DNA of 11,298 nt from Lachnospiraceae bacterium. Lineage in GTDB: Bacteria > Bacillota > Clostridia > Lachnospirales > Lachnospiraceae. This document shows positions 1-7,772 of the stretch, in pieces. The stretch lies in NCBI GenBank assembly GCA_022790905.1, contig JAAVYC010000039.1, positions 1 to 11,298 on the forward strand, written 5' to 3'. How positions within the stretch are numbered: the first letter of the stretch is position 1; each line of letters opens with the position of its first letter. The position numbers and the translations under genes are program-made. Below the pieces are notes generated by a model. The model did not search any database and was not told the DNA's origin. It saw nothing but the letters and a program-made list of their open reading frames with translations.

Positions 1-393
1 ATCAAGGCGGCAGCAGTCGCCGACTATACGCCAATGCATACGGCGGAAGATAAAATAAAAAAATCAGAAAAAGATTCTGCCTTAGAATTGGAGAGGACAA
101 AAGATATTTTAAAAAGTCTTGGTGAAGCAAAAGAGCGGGGTGAACTTCATGCGTTTTTATGTGGATTTTCCATGGAGACAAAAGACATGTTGGAAAACTC
201 TAAAAAGAAATTGGAAAAGAAAAAAATTGATATGATTGCGGCGAATAATCTAAAGGAAGAGGGCGCTGGTTTTGCAACGGATACAAATCTATTGACTCTA
301 ATCACCAAGGAGGGTATCGAAAGATTGCCTTTGGTCAGCAAAGAAGAGGCGGCGAATATTCTCTTGGACAAAATTGTGGCTGCCATGCAATAA
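1..393 (+). CDS. coaBC: C-terminal part of CoaBC (phosphopantothenoylcysteine decarboxylase / phosphopantothenate-cysteine ligase), 5' partial
   Basis: The reading frame is open from base 1 and ends at TAA 391-393. The 130 residues seen correspond to the end of the CoaB (ligase) domain of the bifunctional CoaBC protein, which makes 4'-phosphopantothenoylcysteine and then decarboxylates it to 4'-phosphopantetheine in coenzyme A synthesis in the cytosol. Recognisable segments, in order, are KAAAVADYTP, DKIKK, LELERTKDIL, FLCGFSMET, LENSKKKLEKK, MIAANN and the GAGFATDTN...TLIT region near the end, all typical of CoaB. An ATG lies at 34, but the family match extends upstream of it without a break, so 34 is not the true start; about two thirds of the protein (the CoaC flavoprotein domain and most of CoaB) lies outside the window. 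No convincing terminator follows the stop. Recognition is from remembered family sequence, not a search. Confidence 0.9.
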   Translation: MKAAAVADYTPMHTAEDKIKKSEKDSALELERTKDILKSLGEAKERGELHAFLCGFSMETKDMLENSKKKLEKKKIDMIAANNLKEEGAGFATDTNLLTLITKEGIERLPLVSKEEAANILLDKIVAAMQ

Positions 394-419
394 AAAAATA
401 TTTTTACTGTCTGCGATAT

Positions 420-476
420 TCTTCCCTATTTTTTCATACAATCATCTGCAAAGATGGAAGTATTTGAAAGGGAAGA
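420..476 (+). other. Long imperfect hairpin with GCAA tetraloop
   Basis: TCTTCCC (420-426) pairs with GGGAAGA (470-476), TTTC (432-435) with GAAA (466-469), ATAC (436-439) with GTAT (460-463), and CATCT (443-447) with AGATG (452-456), closed by the GNRA-type loop GCAA. The arms are interrupted by a 5-nt bulge, a 2-nt bulge and a 3x3 internal loop. No T tract follows on either strand, so it is not a standard intrinsic terminator. It may be the 3' end structure of the coaBC transcript or a small structured RNA. The pairing is seen; any role is inference. Confidence 0.4.
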
Positions 477-532
477 TTCGTATGGCAGGTTCGTCCAAAA
501 TCATTTTCCAAAAAGAAACCGAAAAAATAAGG

Positions 533-561
533 TTGAAAAAAAATGGCTGATATGATAGACT
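533..561 (+). promoter_or_regulatory. Candidate promoter of carAB
   Basis: TTGAAA (533-538) is followed after 17 bp by TAGACT (556-561), which carries a TGn extension (TGA, 553-555). This would start transcription near 568 and give a leader of about 95 nt before carA. A second TATGAT box lies at 576-581 but has no matching -35. Assigned by eye. Confidence 0.4.
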
Positions 562-610
562 TTTAACAATTTAGGTATGATTATGCAAACAATATGGAAA
601 AACATGAAAG

Positions 611-634
611 AAGAGAATTCCCCTCTTTTTTTTT
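611..634 (+). promoter_or_regulatory. Terminator-like hairpin in the carA leader (possible attenuator)
   Basis: AAGAG (611-615) pairs with CTCTT (623-627) across a 7-nt loop and runs straight into a nine-T tract (626-634); flanking A residues can extend the stem against the T run. It lies between the proposed promoter and the carA start, where a weak intrinsic terminator could act as an attenuator. The stem is short and mostly A-T, so termination may be inefficient. Regulation by pyrimidines is inference only; no PyrR-type binding loop was recognised. Confidence 0.35.
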
Positions 635-663
635 GAGAAAATTTAGAAAGGACAGGGTAAAGA

Positions 664-1731
664 ATGAAAGCTTTTCTGATTTTAGAAGATGGAACGGTTT
701 TTGAGGGTGTCAGTATTGGTTCGCAAAAAGAGATTATCAGTGAAATCGTATTTAATACATCGATGACCGGGTATCTGGAGGTTTTAACGGATCCATCCTA
801 TGCGGGACAGGCAGTTGTGATGACTTATCCGCTGATTGGAAATTACGGAATCACACCGGATATGGAATCGGCAAGACCATGGCCGAACGGATATATTGTG
901 CGTGAACTCTCGAGAATGCCGAGTAATTTTCGCTGTGAAGGTACAATCCAGGATTTTTTGAAAGAATATGACATTCCAGGAATCGCCGGAATTGACACGA
1001 GAACTCTGACGAAAATCCTTCGCAATAAAGGTACGATGAATGGAATGATCACTACGAATGAGGGATATCATATCGAGGAAATTATTCCGAAGTTAAAAGC
1101 TTACAAAACCGGGAATGTAGTGGAAAAAGTAACTTGTGATGAGAAAAGCGTGTTAAAGGGAAAAGGGAAAAGAGTTGCCCTTTTGGATTTAGGAGCAAAA
1201 CAAAATATTGCCCGTTCTTTAAATAATAGGGGATGCGAAGTGACGATTTATCCGGCGTATACAAAGGCGGAAGAGATTTTGGCAGAAAAGCCGGACGGAA
1301 TCATGCTCAGTAATGGCCCTGGGGACCCGAAGGAATGCAGGGATATCATAGAGGAAGTTAGAAAATTGTATGGGTCGGACGTGCCGATTTTCGCCATCTG
1401 TTTGGGACATCAGCTTATGGCGCTTGCAACGGGAGCGGACACTTATAAATTAAAATATGGACATCGAGGAGGGAATCATCCGGTAAAGGATTTGGAGACG
1501 GGAAGAGTTTATATTTCTTCTCAAAATCATGGATATGCGGTAGACGATCAGGCTTTGGATAAAAAGATAGCTGTTCCGGCATTTACAAATGTGAATGATG
1601 GGACAAATGAAGGACTGCGATATATTGGAAAAAATATTTTTACCGTACAATTTCATCCGGAGGCATGTCCGGGACCGCAGGACAGCGCATATTTATTCGA
1701 TAAGTTTATCACGATGATGGGAGGGAACTAG
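664..1731 (+). CDS. carA: Carbamoyl-phosphate synthase small (glutaminase) subunit
   Basis: This 355-residue protein, close to the usual CarA length, hydrolyses glutamine and channels ammonia to CarB for carbamoyl phosphate synthesis, which feeds pyrimidine and arginine synthesis. The N-terminal half has the CarA-specific segment MTGYLEVLTDPSYAGQ (about residues 34-49). The C-terminal half is a class I glutamine amidotransferase: SNGPGDP (216-222), ICLGHQ with nucleophile Cys246 (245-250), GGNHPV (269-274), SQNHGYAV (286-293), and FHPEA with His331 and Glu333 completing the triad. The start ATG at 664 is preceded by a purine-rich AAAGGACAGGG ribosome site ending 6 bp upstream. carB begins 2 bp after the TAG stop, so the two are surely cotranscribed and probably translationally coupled. 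All key residues are present and the frame is clean. Confidence 0.97.
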   Translation: MKAFLILEDGTVFEGVSIGSQKEIISEIVFNTSMTGYLEVLTDPSYAGQAVVMTYPLIGNYGITPDMESARPWPNGYIVRELSRMPSNFRCEGTIQDFLKEYDIPGIAGIDTRTLTKILRNKGTMNGMITTNEGYHIEEIIPKLKAYKTGNVVEKVTCDEKSVLKGKGKRVALLDLGAKQNIARSLNNRGCEVTIYPAYTKAEEILAEKPDGIMLSNGPGDPKECRDIIEEVRKLYGSDVPIFAICLGHQLMALATGADTYKLKYGHRGGNHPVKDLETGRVYISSQNHGYAVDDQALDKKIAVPAFTNVNDGTNEGLRYIGKNIFTVQFHPEACPGPQDSAYLFDKFITMMGGN

Positions 1732-1733
1732 TA

Positions 1734-4700
1734 ATGCCAAAGAATAAAAAGATCAAAAAAGTATTAGTCATTGGTTCCGGTCCTATCGTGATCGGACAGG
1801 CAGCGGAATTTGATTATGCCGGAACACAAGCATGCCGTTCCCTGAAAGAAGAGGGAATTGAGGTAGTACTTGTCAATTCTAATCCGGCTACAATTATGAC
1901 AGATAAAGAAATTGCAGACGAGGTCTATATTGAGCCTTTGACGGTAAAAGTCTTAGAACAGATTATCTTAAAGGAAGAACCGGACAGTGTGCTCCCGACT
2001 CTGGGAGGCCAGGCCGGACTGAATCTGGGAATGGAACTTGCAGAGTCCGGTTTTTTGGAAAAACACGGTGTGCAATTGATCGGAACCACGGCAGAGACTA
2101 TTTTCAGGGCGGAAGATCGTCAGGCGTTCAAGGAGACGATGGAAAAAATTGGGGAGCCTTGTGCTCCGTCGCTGGTCGTTCACAATGTGGAGGACGGCAT
2201 TGCTTTTACAAATACGATCGGTTATCCGGTTGTGCTGCGTCCTGCCTATACACTAGGTGGAAGCGGCGGTGGAATTGCACACAATGAGACGGAATTAATT
2301 GACACTTTGAAAAACGGGCTGCGCCTTAGCCGTGTCGGAGAGGTGTTAGTAGAGCGCTGTATTGCAGGCTGGAAAGAGATTGAATACGAGGTAATGCGCG
2401 ATGCAAATGGCAACTGCATTACCGTCTGCAATATGGAAAACATTGATCCGGTGGGAGTCCATACTGGAGACTCCATTGTCGTCGCGCCGTCTCAGACGCT
2501 TGGAGATAAAGAGTACCAGATGCTTCGTACCTCTGCCCTAAATATTATATCTGAATTAAATATTACGGGAGGATGTAATGTACAGTATGCTTTGCACCCA
2601 ACGACATTTGAGTACTGTGTGATTGAGGTGAATCCGCGTGTCAGCCGTTCTTCGGCACTTGCGTCGAAAGCAACGGGGTATCCGATTGCAAAAGTGGCGG
2701 CTAAAATTGCGTTGGGATACACATTGGATGAGATTAAGAATGCGATTACCGGCAAAACGTATGCGAGTTTTGAACCGATGCTGGATTACTGTGTGGTTAA
2801 AATACCAAGACTTCCGTTTGACAAATTTATCACGGCAAAACGAACATTGACGACGCAGATGAAGGCAACCGGAGAGGTGATGAGTATCTGTACGAATTTT
2901 GAGGGAGCCTTGATGAAGGCAATTCGTTCTCTGGAACAGCATGTAGACTCTCTGATGTCCTATGATTTTTCCGAACTTACAGATAAAGAACTTTCCAAAC
3001 AGTTAGAAATTGTGGATGATCGCAGAATCTGGGTGATTGCAGAAGCGCTCAGAAGAGGCGTATCGTATGAGAAGATCCATGAGGTTACCATGATTGATCT
3101 TTGGTTTATCGACAAACTGGCAATTCTTGTGGAGATGGAAAAACGCTTAAGAACAGAAGAATTATCTGTCGAATTATTAAAAGAGGCAAAGCGCATTGAA
3201 TATCCGGATAACGTCATTGCAAGTCTAACGGGAAGAACAGAGGAAGAGATTCGGGATCTGCGATATAAAAACGGTATCACGGCGGCATTTAAAATAGTAG
3301 ATACTTGTGCAGCAGAGTTTGAGGCGAGTACGCCATATTATTACTCCTGCTTTGGAAGTGAGGATGAGGCAGTTCAGACAAATCCAGAGAAAAAAGTATT
3401 GGTACTCGGTTCCGGACCAATCCGAATCGGACAGGGAATTGAGTTTGACTACTGTTCTGTCCACAGCACCTGGGCCTTTGCAAAAGAAGGATACGAGACG
3501 ATTATCGTAAACAACAATCCGGAGACGGTATCCACAGATTTTGACGTTGCGGACAAGCTGTATTTTGAGCCGCTGACGCCGGAAGACGTGGAAAATATTG
3601 TACGTCTGGAAAAGCCGGATGGAGCCGTGGTACAGTTCGGCGGACAGACAGCGATCAAATTGACGGAAAGCCTGATGAAAATGGGCGTAAAAATTCTCGG
3701 AACGAAGGCCGAGGATGTTGATGCCGCTGAGGATCGGGAGTTATTTGATCAGATTTTAGAACAGACAGAGATTCCAAGAGCTGCCGGAGGCACAGTCTTT
3801 ACGGCTGAGGAAGCGAAAGCTGTTGCGAACCGTCTCGGTTATCCGGTTTTGGTGCGTCCGTCCTATGTGCTTGGCGGACAGGGGATGCAAATTGCCCTGA
3901 ATGATGAAGAGATTGAGGAATTTATGGAGGTCATCAATCGCTATGCACAGGACCATCCGATTTTAGTAGATAAATATTTGCAGGGAAAAGAGATTGAAGT
4001 GGATGCCGTGTGCGACGGTACAGATGTTTTGATTCCCGGTATTATGGAACATATAGAGCGGACAGGCGTCCATTCGGGAGATAGTATTTCCGTCTATCCG
4101 GCGCCAACGATTGATGAAAATATTAAGGCAACGATTGTGGAATATACCAAACGACTGGCAAAAGCACTTCATGTCGTTGGGTTGATTAATATTCAATTTA
4201 TTGTTATGGATGGAGAAGTCTATGTGATTGAGGTGAATCCGCGTTCTTCCAGGACGGTACCTTATATCAGCAAAGTGACAGGAATTCCGATTGTGGACCT
4301 TGCCACAAAAGTGATTATCGGCAACACACTAAAGGGAATGGGATATCCAACCGGGCTTGCACCGGAAGCGGAATACATTGCAATTAAGATGCCGGTCTTC
4401 TCCTTTGAAAAATTGCGCGGTGCAGAGATCAGCCTTGGACCGGAAATGAAATCCACAGGAGAATGTCTTGGAATTGCGAAGACGTTTAACGAGGCGCTTT
4501 ACAAAGCATTCTTAGGAGCAGGAGTCATCTTGCCAAAACATAAGCAGATGATTATGACTGTAAAAGATGCGGACAAACCGGAAGCAGCAGAGGTCGCAAA
4601 ACGTTTTGAAGCGCTGGGATATAAGATTTATGCGACGAGAAGTACGGCAAAATTTTTACAAAAAGAAGGCGTGGATGCGCGACGCGTCAATAAGATCTCT

Positions 4701-4937
4701 CAGGAGTCTCCAAACGTGATGGACTTGATTTTGGGACATAAGATTGATCTTGTCATAGATACTCCGACCCAGGGGCGTGATAAGAGCAGAGATGGGTTCT
4801 TGATTCGCAGGAATGCGATTGAGACTGGGGTACACTGTCTGACTTCTATGGATACTGCGAATGCCCTTGCTTTGAGTCTGGAAAATGCGAGTGAAGAGAT
4901 GACACTTGTGGATATTGCAAAAGTAAAGAATATTTAG
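1734..4937 (+). CDS. carB: Carbamoyl-phosphate synthase large subunit
   Basis: At 1067 residues this matches the normal CarB length. It uses two ATP, bicarbonate and ammonia supplied by CarA to make carbamoyl phosphate. The two homologous halves are plain. The carboxyphosphate half opens with GSGPIVIGQAAEFDYAGTQA (about residues 14-33) and carries an ATP-grasp glycine loop (GGSGGG) and EVNPRVSRSSALASKATGYP. The second half opens near residue 553 with GSGPIRIGQGIEFDY and carries LGGQGM and EVNPRSSRTVPYISKVTGIP. An oligomerisation segment lies between them, and an MGS-like allosteric domain fills about residues 933-1067 (ATRSTAKFL, then TPTQGRDKSRDGFLIRR). The start is supported by GGGAGGG (1719-1725) inside the end of carA, 8 bp upstream. 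Which effector binds (UMP, IMP or ornithine) cannot be read here. It ends in TAG and is followed by a strong terminator. Confidence 0.98.
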   Translation: MPKNKKIKKVLVIGSGPIVIGQAAEFDYAGTQACRSLKEEGIEVVLVNSNPATIMTDKEIADEVYIEPLTVKVLEQIILKEEPDSVLPTLGGQAGLNLGMELAESGFLEKHGVQLIGTTAETIFRAEDRQAFKETMEKIGEPCAPSLVVHNVEDGIAFTNTIGYPVVLRPAYTLGGSGGGIAHNETELIDTLKNGLRLSRVGEVLVERCIAGWKEIEYEVMRDANGNCITVCNMENIDPVGVHTGDSIVVAPSQTLGDKEYQMLRTSALNIISELNITGGCNVQYALHPTTFEYCVIEVNPRVSRSSALASKATGYPIAKVAAKIALGYTLDEIKNAITGKTYASFEPMLDYCVVKIPRLPFDKFITAKRTLTTQMKATGEVMSICTNFEGALMKAIRSLEQHVDSLMSYDFSELTDKELSKQLEIVDDRRIWVIAEALRRGVSYEKIHEVTMIDLWFIDKLAILVEMEKRLRTEELSVELLKEAKRIEYPDNVIASLTGRTEEEIRDLRYKNGITAAFKIVDTCAAEFEASTPYYYSCFGSEDEAVQTNPEKKVLVLGSGPIRIGQGIEFDYCSVHSTWAFAKEGYETIIVNNNPETVSTDFDVADKLYFEPLTPEDVENIVRLEKPDGAVVQFGGQTAIKLTESLMKMGVKILGTKAEDVDAAEDRELFDQILEQTEIPRAAGGTVFTAEEAKAVANRLGYPVLVRPSYVLGGQGMQIALNDEEIEEFMEVINRYAQDHPILVDKYLQGKEIEVDAVCDGTDVLIPGIMEHIERTGVHSGDSISVYPAPTIDENIKATIVEYTKRLAKALHVVGLINIQFIVMDGEVYVIEVNPRSSRTVPYISKVTGIPIVDLATKVIIGNTLKGMGYPTGLAPEAEYIAIKMPVFSFEKLRGAEISLGPEMKSTGECLGIAKTFNEALYKAFLGAGVILPKHKQMIMTVKDADKPEAAEVAKRFEALGYKIYATRSTAKFLQKEGVDARRVNKISQESPNVMDLILGHKIDLVIDTPTQGRDKSRDGFLIRRNAIETGVHCLTSMDTANALALSLENASEEMTLVDIAKVKNI

Positions 4938-4972
4938 ATAGCCGAATTTGTGTTTATAAAAAATTTTTTGTG

Positions 4973-5023
4973 CAGAGTTGATGAATTTGTGAGATATCTC
5001 TCGATTTATCAGCTCTGTTTTTT
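4973..5023 (+). terminator. Intrinsic terminator of the carAB operon
   Basis: A 14-bp stem pairs 4973-4986 with 5004-5017 (two G-U pairs, otherwise perfect) and is followed at once by TTTTTT (5018-5023). The loop itself contains the palindrome GAGATATCTC (4991-5000). It begins 35 bp after the carB stop, which places the end of the operon here. Confidence 0.88.
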
Positions 5024-5239
5024 GATTCGCCATTATCTGAAATGGTCAAGCATTTTTGTAACGCTCATAAGGAAAAAATGGTTAGCAGTTATCCTTGTAG
5101 TCTTTTTTCAAATGGAGTCCTATATCCATTGGATGAATGTGGTCGTGCGTGATTGTAATACATATATACATAATTTATTATCTTATTATTTAATTATTCG
5201 GCAGATTGTAAAATCGCCTATTCAGTTTTGAAATTCCTA
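5024..5239. other. AT-rich non-coding spacer between carB terminator and the accessory stretch
   Basis: I see no convincing gene here. An open frame from a GTG at 4950 to 5231 runs through the carB terminator, lacks a ribosome site and shows no family resemblance, so it is not called. The composition becomes strongly AT-rich toward 5160-5200, which fits the edge of acquired DNA, but no repeat, tRNA or att-like site was found to define a boundary. Confidence 0.5.
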
Positions 5240-5248
5240 TGGTACAAT
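5240..5248 (+). promoter_or_regulatory. Extended -10 promoter for the 5283 gene
   Basis: TGG followed by TACAAT (5243-5248) is a good TGn-extended -10 box. The best -35 candidate, TTCAGT (5221-5226, spacer 16), is weak. The ribosome site GAGGTGG (5270-5276) and ATG 5283 follow at sensible distances, so the 5' end of this gene still looks functional. Confidence 0.5.
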
Positions 5249-5282
5249 GCTTAGAAAATATATTTTTATGAGGTGGTTATAG

Positions 5283-5708
5283 ATGGATGACTGGAGGAAA
5301 ATAAGGTCTAAGAATATCATAAATGAGGTTTTAGCAGTAAGTGCAATAATTATCTTTATTGTGATTGGGGTGCGGTGGCAATTAAGTTCGAATACAATAT
5401 GTGGAAAAATAGATGATAATTTTGCTATGGTTATTTTGCAGATACAGGCAACCGTAGATACATTGACAATCGCAATTATCGCTTTAATTAGCGGAAGTGT
5501 ATCTGACTCTAATATGGGAATAGCTTTTAGTGATTATTATTTGAATATAAGACCATCGATCTTTAAACAGAAAAGAATTATTGTAAGCTCCATATTATTG
5601 CTTGTGATTAACATTGGATTGTATATTGTAGGATGGTATTGCTTGATTTTGTGGATATTGGCAGTAACCGTAGTTCTTATTTTGATGTCTGTAAATGAAT
5701 TTATTTGA
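5283..5708 (+). CDS. Hypothetical four-helix membrane protein (N-terminal fragment)
   Basis: This 141-residue frame starts at ATG 5283 behind GAGGTGG (5270-5276), the only good start in the broken 5283-7772 unit. A short charged N-terminus is followed by hydrophobic segments at about residues 13-31, 47-70, 98-118 and 119-137. No signal-peptide cleavage site is evident, so the helices probably stay in the membrane. The loop between helices 2 and 3 (about 71-97) holds a polar stretch, SDSNMGIAFSDYYLNIRP, which looks conserved-like and may face the cytosol. The frame ends at TGA 5706-5708 directly where the next frame takes over with a continuing protein-like reading, so the end is probably a frameshift rather than the natural C-terminus. 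Base composition is much richer in A/T than carAB, suggesting acquisition. No function can be assigned. Confidence 0.6.
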   Translation: MDDWRKIRSKNIINEVLAVSAIIIFIVIGVRWQLSSNTICGKIDDNFAMVILQIQATVDTLTIAIIALISGSVSDSNMGIAFSDYYLNIRPSIFKQKRIIVSSILLLVINIGLYIVGWYCLILWILAVTVVLILMSVNEFI

Positions 5709-6043
5709 TTTTTAATGGAAAGCGGTTGGCAGAAAAAGAAATAAAAGATTATATTAACCATGTCTTGGCAAAAGAATATGATTACAGAAAGAAATATGTC
5801 ATATGTACGGAGTTTGTTAATGATTGGAAAAATGTAATATCTTCACAAAACAAGGAAGACTATGAATCTTATAAAGCAGTTTTCTTGAACGGAGTGACAG
5901 CTTTATTAAATTATAGGACACAGGAAAGTTTGCATGGAATAAAGGAAGTATGCCAAAAGGCTGAGTATTGCTTTTTAAATTCAGAAAATAACATTGTTCG
6001 AGAGAATGGAATAGAACTTTTGGAAGAAATATATACTGGATAA
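5705..6043 (+). CDS. Hypothetical protein fragment, second piece of the broken unit
   Basis: These 112 codons would need a TTG start overlapping the previous stop (TTGA, 5705-5708); there is no ribosome site and no in-frame ATG near the front. The sequence is charged and helix-rich (AEKEIKDYI, a run of KEYDYRKKYV, then LLNYRTQESLHGIKEVCQKAE) and contains no membrane segment, as expected of the cytosolic part following the membrane anchor. It ends at TAA 6041-6043, one base before the ATG of the next fragment. The most economical reading is an internal part of a longer protein exposed by frameshifts. A translationally coupled separate gene is less likely. Confidence 0.45.
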   Translation: MIFNGKRLAEKEIKDYINHVLAKEYDYRKKYVICTEFVNDWKNVISSQNKEDYESYKAVFLNGVTALLNYRTQESLHGIKEVCQKAEYCFLNSENNIVRENGIELLEEIYTG

Positions 6044-6044
6044 T

Positions 6045-6287
6045 ATGGAAAAAATCAATTATCAAGAACCATTTAATTTGTTTGATGAAATAGACCAGTA
6101 TATGGTTGATGCAATAAAAGAGATGTCTCCAGAAAAAGTACAAAAATATGTAAGATGGGATAGTTTTATAGAGTGCATTCAAAGGATAACTCTCTGGATA
6201 GGATATGATGAAAACAATTCAAAGGTCTCATTAGACAATACATATTATTTTGCCCGCTGCAGGGCATTACCTTTCAACCCATTATAA
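6045..6287 (+). CDS. Hypothetical protein fragment, third piece of the broken unit
   Basis: These 80 codons begin with ATG 6045, one base after the upstream stop, in the same frame as the first and fourth fragments. No ribosome site lies in the usual window; the nearest GGAAG is about 20 bp away. The reading is natural up to about NTYYFARCR (codon ~73, base 6263) and then turns into the unconvincing ALPFNPL before TAA-TGA at 6285-6290. From 6262 a different frame reads HYLSTHYNERYMAYWK, which is far more protein-like, so the true coding path leaves this frame before the stop. It could begin a separate soluble cistron if the upstream stop is genuine. Confidence 0.4.
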   Translation: MEKINYQEPFNLFDEIDQYMVDAIKEMSPEKVQKYVRWDSFIECIQRITLWIGYDENNSKVSLDNTYYFARCRALPFNPL

Positions 6288-6305
6288 TGAACGGTATATG
6301 GCGTA

Positions 6306-7772
6306 TTGGAAAGTAGTTTTTGGTCATATAAAGCCAATATTCCGGTGGAAAGGACAGAAGACTTTCTGAAAGCTCGATGTATGGTGAAATTCAATTATAT
6401 ATATGGATTTATTGAAAACGGTTTTGATACCTTAATCATAGACAGCTTTTTCTGTGAGGCTATGGCAAATATTTTCCAACTAAAAGAAAAATATGAAATA
6501 TTATTAGGACTATCGGTGCATTGTTATTTGTATTATTTATCTAAACGGGAAAGTGAAAAAGTTGTAACACCAGAGGTACGAAATTGTGCACAAAAGATTA
6601 TTTTACATAGAAGTGTAAAAAAAGTATATAAAAGGTTTCTTCAGCAATTTTGCATAGACAGCAATAGTTTGAACAGTGATATGCTGAAGCAGATGACAAA
6701 GATGCTAAGGAGATATGAGAGGTTTAATAGTCGGTCAAAATATCTTATCATAGAGAATGTGATAAAAGAATATTATATGTTTATTGTTTTGTATTTGTCT
6801 AATATTTATCATATGCCAGGATTGCTCGAAAGAAATTTAGATGATGATACATATTCTGGCTATGTATACGAAAACAAAGCGGAAAACACAAAACAAATGC
6901 TGATAGAATTATATACTATAATAGATGATAGGGAAAGCAGCGAACAAGAGATAAAAGTCAATGTTGAGTTAATGTATGATGAATTCTCTGTTTTTGAAAA
7001 AAAGAAGTTTAAAGAGAAGCAAATGAAAAAGGCAGTGCAGAACCAAATACAATATATTTGGAATATTGATATAGAAAAGGTTAAAAACTATATCAAACAA
7101 ATAACAGATGTAAAACTTAGAGAAAAATTTAAGGATATAATTGAGGAGGCTGATAATCAAGGTGAAATAATTGAGATACCGGTACTAACTCTGTTTGACT
7201 ATACAGATTCGATCAATGAAAGCTGTGTAGATAGTTTTTGCCCTAATATGTATGGCCAGTTCGCGTTAGGGTTAGAATGGATCTTGAAGGAACGGAATGT
7301 TCTTGATCAGATGGATAGAATAAAGGATTTTTCAGATGATATGGACTATATGAATTATTTGAAGTCTAACAATCTGGAATTGCTTATAGGTTCAAAATTT
7401 GTTTTGGCTAATAAAAATTATAGTATGACCCATGAATTTGAAAAACTCACGGAAAATTGGCATGTTATTTATACGATGCTTATGGAAAACGGGTTAGTCT
7501 TAAAAGAGGAAAGTGTTAAAGTATGTATTCACTCAATAGAAGTGACGATTCGTTCTCAAAATATATCAGATGAGAAACTGAACTACAATGAAGATACGGG
7601 ATTATATACATACTCCATCTATTCGGGCATGCCTATTGATTTTAAGGAACACGAATTGGATGCCTTCTTGCATGATAACAGAAAAGTAATTGAGATTTCT
7701 GCAAAAATATCTGTTCAAACGGCAACAGAGAGAGTAGGTACGCTGGTTATGGGAGAAAGGGGAGAATTATGA
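6306..7772 (+). CDS. Hypothetical large soluble protein, C-terminal piece of the broken unit
   Basis: This is the longest piece, 488 codons if read from TTG 6306 (first in-frame ATG at 6381), without any ribosome site at either position. It has no membrane segment or signal peptide. It is rich in aromatic, Lys and Glu residues, with probable long helices around EKKKFKEKQMKKAVQ. The C-terminal third reads like a mixed alpha/beta domain (YTMLMENGLVL..., VEVTIRSQ-type strands near the end). I found no nuclease, ATPase, protease or nucleotidyltransferase motif. It ends at TGA 7770-7772 overlapping an ATG (ATGA) preceded by AAAGGGGAG, so it was followed by another cistron in an operon. AT-rich composition contrasts with carAB. 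The N-terminus as seen is an artefact of an upstream frame disruption. Confidence 0.55.
   Translation: MESSFWSYKANIPVERTEDFLKARCMVKFNYIYGFIENGFDTLIIDSFFCEAMANIFQLKEKYEILLGLSVHCYLYYLSKRESEKVVTPEVRNCAQKIILHRSVKKVYKRFLQQFCIDSNSLNSDMLKQMTKMLRRYERFNSRSKYLIIENVIKEYYMFIVLYLSNIYHMPGLLERNLDDDTYSGYVYENKAENTKQMLIELYTIIDDRESSEQEIKVNVELMYDEFSVFEKKKFKEKQMKKAVQNQIQYIWNIDIEKVKNYIKQITDVKLREKFKDIIEEADNQGEIIEIPVLTLFDYTDSINESCVDSFCPNMYGQFALGLEWILKERNVLDQMDRIKDFSDDMDYMNYLKSNNLELLIGSKFVLANKNYSMTHEFEKLTENWHVIYTMLMENGLVLKEESVKVCIHSIEVTIRSQNISDEKLNYNEDTGLYTYSIYSGMPIDFKEHELDAFLHDNRKVIEISAKISVQTATERVGTLVMGERGEL

Larger units (their letters stand above)
5283..7772 (+). pseudogene. Composite: membrane-anchored protein of unknown function, broken by about four frame disruptions
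   Basis: Four consecutive plus-strand fragments (5283-5708, 5705-6043, 6045-6287, 6306-7772) read as one protein of about 830 residues once frames are joined. Only the first has a ribosome site and an ATG in context; two of the other three would need TTG starts. At 5699-5710 one missing T in a T run would join ...NEFI to LIFNGKRLAEK. At 6041-6046 removing one A gives EEIYTGYMEKINYQ. Between 6262 and about 6315 the protein-like reading shifts to another frame and back. The product would be an N-terminal four-helix membrane anchor followed by a long, charged, helix-rich cytosolic part. No catalytic motif was recognised. A two-gene reading (break at the TAATATG at 6041-6047, where stop and start nearly touch) remains possible. 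Function unknown. Confidence 0.6.

Noticed and set aside
2556..2942. 128-codon minus-strand frame inside carB
   Set aside because: Shadow of carB codon structure; no ribosome site, promoter or family pattern.
4950..5231. 93-codon plus-strand frame with hydrophobic stretches after carB
   Set aside because: It starts at a GTG without a ribosome site and reads straight through the strong carAB terminator hairpin and T tract; the composition is that of AT-rich spacer.
5699..5715. Programmed ribosomal frameshift between the first two fragments
   Set aside because: No slippery heptamer with a downstream stimulator is evident, and several further disruptions in the same unit point to decay.
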